Source of the DNA: Phorcus lineatus
Taxonomy: Eukaryota > Mollusca > Gastropoda > Trochida > Trochidae
Direction: 5' to 3'
Assembly: GCA_921293015.1 (NCBI GenBank)
Contig: OV121086.1
Coordinates: 27,576,254 to 27,640,253 of the forward strand
Length of the DNA: 64,000 bases
Below, one piece after another: positions 47,001 through 54,924 of the stretch. The translations under genes and the position numbers were made by a program. A model generated the notes under the pieces. The model saw only the letters and a list, made by a program, of their open reading frames with translations, had not been told where the DNA came from and made no database searches. The first letter of the stretch is position 1; each line of letters opens with the position of its first letter.

Positions 47001-50000
47001 TGCACGAGCAAATCATTCCACGGCTACCATGCGAAAAAAATTAGACAATACCCCTCATGCATTTAAAAAAGATTAGGGAGTGATGGAACACAATACAAAC
47101 GGTTAAATTTAATTATTCTTTTAAAAAGAAAAGTCAAAAGAAAAAAAATCAAGTTTATTAATTTGATCATGTAAAAAGTGCACGGGATTAATTTTAAAGT
47201 TCTCATTATCAGAATACACAATAACGTTACCTTTGATAGATTGCAGGATCTTCAGAAGACAAATGAAAGACCCGAAGTACATTACAAAACTATATAAATG
47301 TATTTTCTTGAACCAAGTTATGATAATGAAATTATTCAGCTTATACATTCGATTAGTGGTTTCCATCTCTCCTTAGGCTATATTTTGACAATTATACATT
47401 CTTTAAAGTTAAAAACAAATTCTAAAAAGTAAATAACCTTTATTCCTCTGTGTGTATGACAAATAGTAACCTACCCCTACGGTTGATATGTTAAATATCG
47501 TACCTCTCGCTACCGCTCGAGGTACGATATTTAACATATCAACCTAGGGGTAGGTTACTATTTAGTACATATATTCCATTTCTGTATATCATTAGATCAA
47601 ACTGTTTCAAATATCAGAGATGAAACTTCCCAACTACAATATTTTGCTGTTTGTGTGCTGCAATGCGCATTAAAGAATATTTTAGTTTGAAATACAATAA
47701 ACTATATCTGATATCATAAACATTATTGAATTAAATTAATTTTTAATTTTTTCATTCATATGACCCTACAAAAAAATGATTTCGGTGCTATTAAGTCATT
47801 GGATTCTTCATTCAGTCAAAAGCCAAAAAGTACCAGAGGTTCAGTGTCACATGCGTCAGCGATGTATCACCCCAAACAATATCTAACTCTGCAGAAGCAC
47901 CAAAATTTGAGAACTCACAGGCATAAACTCGAACAAAGGCAGTGGCGCAGAAGTCTGTCTCAGGAATATCTACATTGACGAAGGTGAGATGGAGTGTTTG
48001 GTTCCTTGCAAAAGCGTCATCAGCTTTTATTGACCAGGTACACTCTGTATCTCTGACAAAAAATTAATATCAAACAGATATATGATTTAATCAAGTATTC
48101 ATTTTCATCTTAATCGTAAATGATATATTCTGTTAAATTGGGCATATCAAGTAGTATACTATGTCATCATTATGGTAGAATTTGGAAATTCCTTTTTTTT
48201 TCAATGATTGTTTTTTGGAGGTAATTTATTTTGTAACAAAAACATAAAGGTATACATTGGAGGATAAAGATTTTAGACAGAGGGATTAGCCTTTTATATA
48301 TAGTGGATTGTCTCATCCTTTTAAAGGCAGTAATATTTTTACAAAATCAAAATGAGAAGGGGGTTGCGGATCCCTCTTAGTGTTAGTCATAGGGAAGAAA
48401 ATTCTATTTATTTTCATCTATCTAATGGATCTAAAGCAGAGAAGCAAACATTTAAAACTTTTGATCATGTTATTTAAACTTCATGGGAAATAGAATTTGT
48501 TTATTATGTATGCAATGAATGATTATATTAAATCTCATTTACAGTACATGATAAATATATAGTGTGAGGCATGGAAAAAAAATTCAGTAAATAAGCTAAT
48601 TTTACTATCGACACACATTCTTTGAAAAAAAACAATCATTTCAATAGTTGTACATCAGTAGGGCACATTCCTCTCAAACAAATATTCAATTTCATCCCCC
48701 TGCGTTTTTTTTTCTATTAAATTTATGTCAAAAAACTTTGTTTTACATAATTCATTCAACACAAACCTTTCAGTGTTATCAGGGTATCCAGCAGATGTGA
48801 TCGTGTACACTTCAGAGTCGGAGATTGTTAGAGACCTCGAACATGGTCTGTCTGAAATGAATAATGACATCTCAATAAAATCCAACTTTTCATTTCATCT
48901 GAATTTCTATTTTGGTTTATACAAAGTGGCAACCTATAAACCCTGTAAATAAAAAAATCAAAATTTATTAGCAAAGGAGTCTGCAAAAAAGATTTCAGAT
49001 TTCTAGAGTCTGTGGTGTATAAAGGAGAAGCCATTAAAGCGCTAAGTTTATTGACAGATGGACTGCCGAACGCCATCCCAAGCCATAGTCAAATCAAGTC
49101 AAGTCCTTGAGGGATGATGAGCTAAAATTTGTTTTTTTACAAAATTAATGTATGACAATTGCCTGAGAAAACTTCATTTAATTTGAACCCTAGAGGAAGG
49201 TGAACTAGGTGGACTGAAAAAGTAAATATTTGGTATTTTTGCCATCAAATTTGTGCAGTTGTACATACAAGTAAATGACTGGTAGGAGACTTCTAAAGGA
49301 ATCTTGTCCACTCCAAAGGCTTTGACCAACATCTGGTGACCTTGACTTGTGAAGGTGGAATCTTCTGACCCACACCATCTCCCCAGTTGACGCTTCTTGT
49401 CCACTTTTGTACCTGGTATGTATCATATGTTATATAAAAAAATCATCTATCCTAAATTATAGTTACCGAAAACCTTAAATTATGCAGGACAAAGATGTAA
49501 CATTGTTTATTTTGGGATCACTATCTGAAACTGTTTGAAAATTGTTTTTTTTTAAGATTGACATATAACGCAAAACACCCAGAGTCCATCAAATATTGTC
49601 TGTCAGTACCAACATCTTACCCACTCAAGCACTTGGTGTTGTCAATTTTCAGACTGTTTGTTCCCAAGTTTAATCATATTTTCAATATCTAAGTGGAATG
49701 TCATTAATTCTATGATGTTTTTGGTTGTTATGGCACCTCTTGAAGGCTGGTGCTCATTATAAGAAAGCAAGTGGCAGTAGCAATTTTGAAATTTGATAAC
49801 TTACTCCTTCTAAACCAACATTCCTTGAGACCATGCCCTTAACGTGCGTGCCCTGGTCAGGTGCAGAATATTTATAGTTTTATTAAAGGTGTGCCTCTGG
49901 TTCGCAAAGCGCAGTCCCAAGAATAATTGTTGAGAGAGACAACCAATAACAATGCATTTCTGCTCTGTTTTGGGGTCATTCAAGTTCAGTCTGATTAAAA

Positions 50001-52693
50001 TCGACCGTGTTCTGAGGAATAAAAGTTTCAAAATATTGACTCTATCGAGATTCGAACTCTTTCTGTCTAGGCTATCCTCTCCACTAGGTCTGAAGGCAGA
50101 CTCACTGCTCGCACGTGCCGACACCAGTTTAGCGCAGACAAAACTTAGTCAATAGCGAACCAATCACATCATCGCGTTTAAAATAAAGATAGCGGCAATC
50201 AAGGTTAATGAATGGTAAATGGGAGTTACTTGCCCCTAGTTACTGATACCGAATGCTTTTGCCGCACGCATTGTGATTGGTTAGCTTAGTTTACGCAAGA
50301 ACGTGCGCTACAGTAGGGTGCGGTCAGACCTAGTGGAGAGGATAGCCTAGACAAATAGAGTTCGAATCTCGATAGACCCAATATTTTGAAACTTTTATTC
50401 CTCAGGAACACGGTCGATTTTAATCAGACTGATTCAAGTTCTGAGTTGGAATGTATGGCACGTATGTTTTAAATACCAATGATCTCTGTGTTCTCTTTGT
50501 TCTTATTTGCTTTATAACATGCTGACAAAGTATGAAACAAAATTTTCATCTCCTATCAATTTGACAACTTTTACTCTGTACTCTGTATATCATGTGTATA
50601 TATTATATGTACTGTAATACTGCATATGTATGGTGCCCATAAAAAAAGGAACAAAGTGATAAAAAAAATTTCATCTCAATCGTGTTGACCATTTCCTAAT
50701 GGAGAACCCAAAATTCCTCTTTCTTTGCATCGTACGCTCTCAGCTCCATAGGATTTCAGACGAGACTGAGTCAGCCATTTGTTCATGATTCATTTTGGAC
50801 CAAGTAAATATGTTGGTTAAACAGAATATCACATTAGAGGGTTGTTAGTCTCGAGGGAGTGCATTTTAGTATTACTGTAATATCCTCCAAAAATGAGTCA
50901 GTCTGCGTCACTGGCTAATTCAAGTCACGCTGCCGAGTAAAAAAAAATAGTTTGATTGCAGCGCCCCTGACGAAAAGTTCCAACTTTTCTTAGATATCTG
51001 AAGGTACAATTAAGCTTTGCCGTTGCAGGCCAGATGCGTATCGACTCAAGTCATGCCTAGAAATTTCCTTGCAGAATATCAGTGATTGAAATAAGGCCTC
51101 TCTGACAAGCTGAAGTAAGTTCATATGGCCAATAGCAAAGTCTTCAGCAAACCCATTCAGTTGTAGTAGAAAGGGGCAAGTAACTCTGTGGTATTTTGTT
51201 CTGTATGGTCAGCGACATCCTTAGAATCTTTGAAACTTGATGATTTGATATGTCCACCAAATATAACTAGGTCTGTGCTGGTAACAGAACAAGTGACAAA
51301 TGGGGCTGCTGTACAACTGGTTTGAAGAGGAAACCTCCACTGTAACAAGTTCATATCCCAGTAGAGTCAGTTTCTTGACAGAGTTGCATTAATTCAAAGG
51401 GTTCCAGTTTGACTCTTGAATCTTAATGCATGGCTATTTAAGGGGAACCATTGTGTTTATTTTCTTAAAGGCTCATTAATACTATATGAACTACAGAGAT
51501 GCAGTATATATATATATATATCTATAGGTAAAACATTATGCAAAAGTGCCTTTAAGACAATATTATGATGAACATCAAATTAGAAAACAAACCGTCGTAG
51601 ATATCTGTTTGAGCAGTGTGACATCCTGAAGGTGTAGATTTCAGGATATATTTCATCGTTATTCTAACCCGCTTGTTTTCTTCTGTAGAAATAATCCAGT
51701 AGCAAACTTTCTGTCGACTGAAACAAAAAAATATTGACTTAAACCAAGTTGCTACACAGGCATAGAATATTACATAAATCAAGTTGATATTTACAGTTCC
51801 AAAAGTTGTTGTCAAAGGGTTATACAATACAAAATCCAAGCAGGATAAGCATACTTGAATCAGCAGTTCCTTCCACATTCTGTTGCTCCTATCTTTAAAG
51901 AGCGGAGAGTCAGCATATATGTTTTACCTTTAGACAGGATGTTCCTGTAATGCCCTCATAACTATTAGCCCATGCCAAATGCCACTTATGGCTCTATTCA
52001 TAGCCTGGGAATGATTCTAGAATTAGCGCTTTTACCCAAATGAAAAGCCAGTTGAGTTTATTATTTTTGCATGCTTAACATAGCCATGAATAACAGCATT
52101 TGGTCTTCTCAACATAGCATGATATAGCAGATTTGTTTGGGATTACAGATTACAGGAATATCAATATTAGCAATGATTACAATACATTAACCAGCTTTCT
52201 CTTGTAAATCATGATTTAAACCCTTATATTTTCATTATGCTGGACGGCTAAGCATGGAAATGATAATTTTCAGTAATAGCTCATCCTGCTACATCAGTGT
52301 ATTTGTCTCCGCCCAGCTCCATCATATACCCTGATATCCTTAGCTCGTATCGCTAAATACAGCAAGCCAATGAAATGACTCGCATTCAGCGATAGCAGCA
52401 CCACCCGGATAAGAATTCAAACAAATGTCAATGTAGGCTATAAATAGCCATGAGTAAAGAAGCCGTTAGCGATACGAGTGTTTTAGACCAAAAGATTTCA
52501 GGGTATATGATGGAGCTAGGCGGAGACATATACGCTGATGAAGCAGGATGGTAATAGCTATACTTTTCAATATCAATTCACTCCAACCACATACTTCAAG
52601 GAGTCAAGGATACATACCTTTCTCTACTGAGCCCATAGCCAGGAGCTTCAAGATATCCAATAGTGTCATTTGCAAACACTGATGACCGACATC
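28686..52693 (-). CDS. Multi-CUB single-pass membrane protein with PPxY tail (5' incomplete)
   Basis: Sixteen exons on the minus strand encode five CUB domains, a transmembrane helix and a cytoplasmic tail. Exon lengths sum to 2177 nt: 2 nt of a split codon plus 725 codons including the stop, a strong check on the splice calls. Each CUB domain uses three exons with phases 1-2, 2-1 and 1-1, so the domains look copied as a unit. CUB features repeat in each: Cys near the start with a (S)PG(F/Y)P-like strand, then C-x-W-x-I in most modules, then D-x-Y/(V)YDG, then LCG or CG and a GF-x-(M/L)-xY-like end. CUB domains bind proteins or sugars outside the cell. The first exon found starts inside a codon, so at least one exon lies upstream; I could not find it or a signal peptide before 59459. 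I do not recognise a vertebrate orthologue. Introns hold a Crypton, MITEs, a SINE and tandem repeats. Confidence 0.88.
29616..32378 (-). CDS. CUB domain 5 (membrane-proximal), three exons
   Basis: Exons 32378-32294 (CGPKKGYLTG ... SPGFPYRYP), 31204-31083 (HLTCIWQIQGQYPNS ... CPDYMDVFE) and 29777-29616 (NNPVFRICGTEEK ... GKGFSVGYISLGG). Phases are 1-2, 2-1, 1-1. Four CUB cysteines are present (CGP, TCIW, ICPD, RICG). It joins the transmembrane exon through a codon split G|AT. Confidence 0.88.
29829..30222. repeat. 117-bp tandem repeat, about 3.4 copies, in a CUB-gene intron
   Basis: Units start TTGTTATGTTATTGACATTT and contain CTTGCCGACACGGG and CAAAGAATGTTGAATGC. 117 is a multiple of three, so a 144-codon plus-strand frame runs through the array; it is antisense to the host gene and taken as a by-product of the repeat length. 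Confidence 0.9.
30223..31082. other. CUB-gene intron, nothing recognised
   Basis: AT-rich, with a TA dinucleotide run at about 30899-30919. No exon recognised. Confidence 0.5.
31205..32293. other. CUB-gene intron, nothing recognised
   Basis: Between the first and second exon of CUB 5. Small frames at 31226-31459 and 31380-31602 show no domain. Confidence 0.45.
33357..35766 (-). CDS. CUB domain 4, three exons
   Basis: Exons 35766-35691 (LCGERIEVETEKVFSFPGF), 34751-34648 (SVECLWTVSSTTRIMVYIYN ... LTVYDG) and 33506-33357 (WEVCDKENVMYMSSGSW ... YFTLKAFRYSKE). Phases 1-2, 2-1, 1-1. The middle exon is the shortest of the five and has Cys at ECLW and KCLTN. The 3' end of the first exon has spawned a tandem array in the following intron (35515-35735). 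Confidence 0.86.
33830..34240. repeat. Dispersed repeat (GAGCCAATGGCTCTGTAGCTCA family), copy 1
   Basis: Contains GAGCCAATGGCTCTGTAGCTCA-like opening words and two spaced TAGGACTCCATACACAAAAT / AAGGAGTCTATACACAAAAT blocks followed by TTTCAGCTTTCTGGTTCC and GCTTCTGGAGAAGAAGA. The same words occur at 52998-53100 and 53972-54040. I recognise this word set as common in bivalve genomes, from memory only. Confidence 0.65.
35515..35735. repeat. Tandem array derived from an exon end (CUB 4, first exon)
   Basis: The plus-strand word TGTGAAAGGTTCCAGGAAGCCAGGAAAAGAGA, which encodes the minus-strand FSFPGFLEPFT exon end, recurs three more times to the left at about 55-61 bp spacing, with decay (35522-35568, 35588-35625, 35638-35676). 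The functional exon end is the rightmost unit (35691-35735). Only that unit keeps the proper CAGG|GTAAG donor. Confidence 0.88.
35960..36320 (-). mobile_element. tRNA-derived SINE, copy 3, interrupted by a MITE
   Basis: The left part (about 35960-36081) matches the body of the other SINEs: TTGCTTTCAAGAGTATTTCA, a GCAACGCTATGA stretch and CTGATTTTCAGTGAAGCATTGC. The right part (36282-36320, GACCACTTGATCCGAAAGC) matches their tRNA-like head. The family-B MITE fragment at 36082-36281 lies between. The insertion removed or replaced SINE sequence, so the two parts do not meet cleanly. Confidence 0.72.
36082..36281. mobile_element. 9-bp-TSD MITE family B, copy inside a SINE, right end lost
   Basis: Starts CATCCTGCTACATCATCGTA and shares GACTCGCATTCAGCAATAGC and CAATGTAGGCTATAAATAGCC with the copy at 52282. 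It stops after a GCGATACGAGTGTTTTAGGC-like word and a partial GGATATCA. No target duplication remains. Confidence 0.8.
36371..39955 (-). CDS. CUB domain 3, three exons
   Basis: Exons 39955-39874 (SSCSSRHIAKYRVHRTTSKD ... YPNPYQ), 38974-38856 (CLFLIVPGDSKKNIRMRTEI ... HILVYDG) and 36520-36371 (GSTESGRLLGKVCGMMKKEF ... GFQMTY). Phases 1-2, 2-1, 1-1. The acceptor of the middle exon must be the second AG in CCAGAG to keep frame. The last exon is the most canonical CUB end in the gene (LGKVCG ... LVVFVTRDN ... RRGFQMTY). Confidence 0.87.
36572..37928. other. CUB-gene intron with inverted motifs
   Basis: A perfect 26-bp palindrome with a CACATATGTG centre lies at 36907-36932. TTATTACCCACGTG at about 36866 faces an inverted CGTGGGTAATAAAT at about 37916, so the ~1.05 kb between could be an old inserted element; no coding content was recognised. 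Confidence 0.45.
37929..38082. repeat. 154-bp palindrome
   Basis: Arms of about 65 bp: CCCCTTTCATATCAAGTTTA on the left and TAAACTTGATATGAAAGGGG on the right, continuing outward through GGATA/TATCC. The centre reads CACTCGCCAAGGCTCGTG. Confidence 0.9.
38083..38345. repeat. Fragment of MITE family C (see 42822-43265)
   Basis: AAGTGTGAACGCC with TCAAGACTCAACCTGAT and a closing ATGTGCTCATGCCCCTTTAA match the 42822 element in inverted and direct words. It is diverged and incomplete. Confidence 0.5.
39190..39852. repeat. 21-bp minisatellite, about 31 copies
   Basis: The unit AGATCAACTGAACAGGA(C/T)(C/T)AG varies at a few positions (AACAGG or AAGAGG; GACTAG, GATCAG, GACCAG). It lies in the intron just 3' of CUB 3 exon 1. 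21 is a multiple of three, so a 188-codon minus-strand frame of SGPVQLI repeats runs through it; I regard this as a by-product. Confidence 0.95.
40308..42422. mobile_element. 2.1-kb terminal-inverted-repeat element, non-autonomous (hAT-like ends)
   Basis: The left end CAGAGCACCAGATAAGCTTT faces the right end AGCTTATCTGGAGCTCTG in inverted orientation. GTAACA directly abuts both ends (40302-40307 and 42423-42428), a 6-bp match of a possible 8-bp duplication. The sub-ends are rich in TACGCA and GGGTATTT words. A 123-codon frame at 41881-42252 shows no transposase motif. It lies in the intron between CUB 2 and CUB 3. Confidence 0.7.
42433..42475. repeat. Solo arm of the foldback family at 49987
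   Basis: CTTTTATTCCTCGGAACACGG followed by TCGATTTTAATCA matches the outer right arm of the 49987-50431 element. It begins about 10 bp from the end of the 2.1-kb element. Confidence 0.75.
42822..43265. mobile_element. MITE family C, 444 bp
   Basis: Terminal inverted repeats AAGGGGCGGTAGC (42822-42834) and GCTACCGCCCCTT (43253-43265) are perfect over 13 bp. The inside is AT-rich with no coding frame. The target duplication is unclear (TA or TTAA-like). A diverged relative lies at 38083-38345. Confidence 0.8.
43330..48851 (-). CDS. CUB domain 2, three exons, with a Crypton in its second intron
   Basis: Exons 48851-48767 (RPCSRSLTISDSEVYTITSA ... YPDNTE), 48052-47919 (DTECTWSIKADDAFARNQTL ... 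CATAFVRVYA) and 43479-43330 (NTRLISLCGLKVELYEFFIE ... GMGFKLKVQAK). Phases 1-2, 2-1, 1-1. The 4.4-kb intron between the last two exons contains the recombinase gene 45009-46774 on the same strand and two hairpins. Confidence 0.87.
43810..44120. repeat. Short tandem repeat, ~80-bp units
   Basis: Three diverged units containing GATCTAGCCCTATAATCATA, CACC(A/T)TTTCTGTATCTCAAT and CCATCCCCTGTTTCCC between about 43880 and 44120. Confidence 0.7.
44284..44400. repeat. Two adjacent hairpins with the CTCGGCTTCGCCTCG core
   Basis: Hairpin 1 (44284-44320) has arms around TGAAAAC and GTTTTCA with centre CCTCGGCTTCGCCTC. Hairpin 2 (44348-44400) has arms GTGTTTTTTCAATATTACTC and GAGTAATATTGAAGAAAACAC-like with centre TCGGCTTCGCCTCGA. 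Confidence 0.85.
45009..46774 (-). CDS. Crypton-like tyrosine recombinase (DUF3504 type)
   Basis: The product resembles the Crypton-derived recombinases related to the ZMYM2/QRICH1 C-terminal domain. Exon 1 starts at ATG 46774 with an acidic N-terminus (MTTESDDELIEAS). A short intron of about 50 nt (GTACAG at about 46573 to an AAG acceptor) or a frame break must be assumed to reach the main frame (about 46520-45545). An intron then separates the last exon 45229-45009 (GT-AG, phase 1). The core-binding part is WAMNTFSHWAIWRNN ... MSDEQLSFWLSRFVLEVRKN. Catalytic residues are all visible: R in LRSGAEH, HxxR in NHSLRR, H in TGHRS, and the nucleophile Y in GVRAYK, just after the last intron. The chain ends TVIKKE-stop. 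It would cut and rejoin DNA through a phosphotyrosine bond. It lies in a CUB-gene intron in the same direction. It may be a mobile element or a settled host gene; no end sequences decide this. Confidence 0.88.
46775..47040 (-). promoter_or_regulatory. Possible promoter region of the recombinase gene
   Basis: This segment upstream of ATG 46774 is less AT-rich than its surroundings. It has CpGs, a GATTGG (CCAAT-type) box at 46817-46822 and a hairpin-like GATCTCAAGATCAAGTTCAAGATC. The promoter role is inference from position and composition. Confidence 0.3.
47461..47563. repeat. 103-bp near-perfect palindrome
   Basis: Arms of about 46 bp start AAATAGTAACCTACCCCTA and end TAGGGGTAGGTTACTATTT. 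The centre is CCTCTCGCTACCGCTCGAGG. It lies in the CUB-gene intron, near the Crypton. Confidence 0.95.
49269..52693 (-). CDS. CUB domain 1 of the visible set, three exons
   Basis: Exons 52693-52618 (CRSSVFANDTIGYLEAPGYG), 51717-51593 (QKVCYWIISTEENKRVRITM ... CHTAQTDIYDG) and 49412-49269 (LGRWCGSEDSTFTSQGHQML ... IPLEVSYQSFT). Phases 1-2, 2-1, 1-1. The first exon needs one nucleotide of its first codon from an upstream exon, as all following CUB modules do, so another phase-1 exon (a further CUB or an N-terminal exon) precedes it. Confidence 0.86.
49987..50431. mobile_element. Foldback MITE family D, 445 bp, ~105-bp inverted repeats, 9-bp target duplication
   Basis: The ends are CAGTCTGATTAAAATCGACC and GGTCGATTTTAATCAGACTG. 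The arms stay nearly identical for about 105 bp, down to CCTCTCCACTAGGTCTG. A perfect 9-bp direct repeat ATTCAAGTT flanks it (49978-49986 and 50432-50440). It has no coding frame and lies in the CUB-gene intron between exons 2 and 3 of CUB 1. A single arm recurs at 42433. Confidence 0.93.
50442..51592. other. CUB-gene intron, nothing recognised
   Basis: AT-rich stretch. The 65-codon minus frame at 51157-51354 is bounded by no convincing splice sites. A TA-rich run is at 51505-51525. Confidence 0.45.
52282..52550. mobile_element. 9-bp-TSD MITE family B, complete copy (269 bp)
   Basis: Inverted ends CATCCTGCTACATCAGTGTA and TACGCTGATGAAGCAGGATG extend to about 55 bp, down to a GATATC word. It is flanked by a perfect 9-bp direct repeat GTAATAGCT (52273-52281 and 52551-52559). 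It lies in the CUB-gene intron just 3' of the first exon of CUB 1. Confidence 0.93.
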
Positions 52694-52997
52694 CTGTGGA
52701 ACAAATAAATAATTTAAATAATATTTGGTTGAATTCATATGATAATAACATCTAAGGGTCTGTAGCGAAACAGAAAACATCAATTTTATTAAGAACAATT
52801 ATAACAAATGATTCTCTAGACTTCAAAATGATCGTGTGTGATTGCAGTAACCTTGAAAATAACTCAAAGGTTAACAAATCATCTTATAAGGAAGATCATT
52901 TATTAAGATATTTCAAAACACAATCCTCATCCATGCCTAAAGAAAATGTTCAACTAGTGCAGGTACATTCTCTTTTACATGTTGGTCGATGGCCTTT

Positions 52998-54040
52998 TAA
53001 AGAGCCATGGGCTATGTAGCTCAAGAGGCTTTAAATGATGCATAAGGTTTAAAGATTAAATTTCCTGAGGAAGTTGTTGTAGGGTCAAGTTAATCTACAT
53101 TTTATAACCCATATAGGCAGGGGCGTAACTAGGAAATATATACAGTTGTAAGCACAACTTAAGGATAAACCAAAGTATCTAAAACATCATACCAATCAAT
53201 GTAAAGGTACATCAGAATGATCTATGATAATGAACAATTTGCAATTATTTATTAACATTAATCATTGAAGCGTCCAATGATACGATGAATAAATAAACCA
53301 GAACTCTTTGAAATACAAGAACTTTGTCAAAGGAACAAGAACAAGACAATTCAACTGTGAACTTCTTTGAAACATCAGCTTCACTTGAAGAGAAGTGCCA
53401 TTTTGCGTGTTTTTCTCTCTGCCAATCATCCACTACCTTATCCAAATTGACATCAAATTCTCTGTGGATATGACGAAGTGGGAGCGCATTTAGCCGTTCC
53501 GTCGATCAAAGATACATTTTAACATGTCAAATTGCGCTAAAAGAGCGCTCAGCGTTAGCAGAAGATACTGGCATTGTCACAAGTGTTTTGACAGCAACAT
53601 CTACATAATACTAAAGATTCTTAAACATGTTTTGTAAGATTATAACTTGGATGCAAAGTGATATTATCAACTTGACAATTATTACGGCGCAGATGTTTGG
53701 TCTGAGACACAAGAAAGACGCTAATGCCAAACAGCTTAATGTAAACAATTTTATACACTTATATTAACAATAAACTAGTCATCATCTTTCTGCTAAGAAC
53801 TGTGCGTTTTGACGATTGTCACTAGTAACATTTCAAAGAAACATTTATTCAAGAAACTTAAATGTCAAATACTGTGAACATTCAAACTATATGAGGTTTA
53901 CACTAAATGCTTTTATTGAATTTCAAAGTGTAAGCACTTGCTTTTTGTGCTACAAGGTAGTTACGCCTCTGATAGGTTAAGAAGTCGATACACAATATTT
54001 CAGTCTTCAAAGGATTTGCTTCTAGAGAAGACAGCAAAAC
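52998..54040. repeat. Dispersed repeat (GAGCCATGGGC family), copy 2, split by a hAT remnant
   Basis: GAGCCATGGGCTATGTAGCTCA begins the left part, ending about CATTTTATAACCCATATAGG. The right part resumes after 53971 with GGTTAAGAAGTCGATACACA and TTGCTTCTAGAGAAGACA, words also found at 33830-34240. The hAT element lies between. Confidence 0.7.
53118..53971 (-). mobile_element. hAT transposon remnant, ~855 bp
   Basis: Inverted ends CAGGGGCGTAACTA (left) and TAGTTACGCCTCTG (right). Inside on the minus strand, about 53610-53390, are decayed pieces of the hAT C-terminal dimerisation region: VSSANAERSFSAI, then, after an in-frame stop, STERLNALPLRHIHRE and DKVVDDWQREK. Target duplication is blurred (ATAGG shared at both sides). 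The element has lost most of its transposase and is not autonomous. Confidence 0.82.
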
Positions 54041-54594
54041 AGATTTAAGCAGAGCACTTTGTCTTTATTGTTTGAAACAGAGTTAATTTCAGTGAATAAA
54101 ACTTTAAGTGAATTATCCCAAATTGTCAAAATGTTTGTATACATGATATCAGCTTTAGCTATTCAGAAGACACAAATATTGTTTTGGGGTAGGGCAACAG
54201 AGACACCAAATCTATAACTTACAATCCCATCTGTTTGAAACTGGAGCCTGAAATTGTACACAAAACTTTGAACTTTTTCAAGTTTTTGTAGCTCTTTCAA
54301 GTCTTATAAATTTTGGTTGAAAATTCACAATTTAGATGATTTCAGGTGTCACATAGAATACAATTATATATATATGTAATATAGGTACACTGTCACAAAT
54401 TGGCGGACGTTTCAAGCTTGTTTTTTTTAAATCAATTATTGAATCGGTATTTATCTTTTCCATAGGTGAACTTTCCCCCTTTATTAATTTATGGATCCAC
54501 CAATCTTCTAAGAGAAAAACAGTAAAGTTTATAAGGATGTACCTGTTACTTGCATATTGTGAATCAATGGATCATTTGGTGATAATTTTCTGAG

Positions 54595-54910
54595 GTGAGG
54601 TGAGGTGAGTTGATGTATAACGCCGCTTTCAAGATTATTTCACTTATATTGCGGCTGCTAGTATTATTGCAGGGAGAAAGCCCGCAACACCATTGTGACT
54701 ATGCATTGCGGTGAAACCTGCGAGCATCGGCTGAAACTAGCGAACCATGGGTGGTACTGCGCTGAATTTCAGTGTAGCACTGCACCCAAACCTGACTGCG
54801 TGTAGAACAGTTCTCTAATGCAGACAAAGTTGCCGAGCCCCTGGCGGGATTCGAACCACGGACCTTTTGATCCGAAGCCGAACGCGCTAACCACTGCGCT
54901 ATCCCGCCCC
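54595..54910 (-). mobile_element. tRNA-derived SINE, copy 2, with 14-bp target duplication
   Basis: On the minus strand the head has a good A box (TAGCGCAGTGG) and B box (GGTTCGAATCC), so an RNA polymerase III promoter is recognisable. The tail, at the plus-strand left end, is (GAGGT)n-like. GATAATTTTCTGAG stands at both ends (54581-54594 and 54911-54924), a duplication typical of LINE-driven retroposition. Better preserved than copies 1 and 3, hence probably the youngest. Confidence 0.93.
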
Positions 54911-54924
54911 GATAATTTTCTGAG

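Noticed and set aside
54222-54246. Candidate 25-nt CUB exon on the minus strand (LQFQTDGI between TTTCAG and GTAAGT)
   Set aside because: Neither the frame nor the phase allows it to join the exon at 52693 without a stop.
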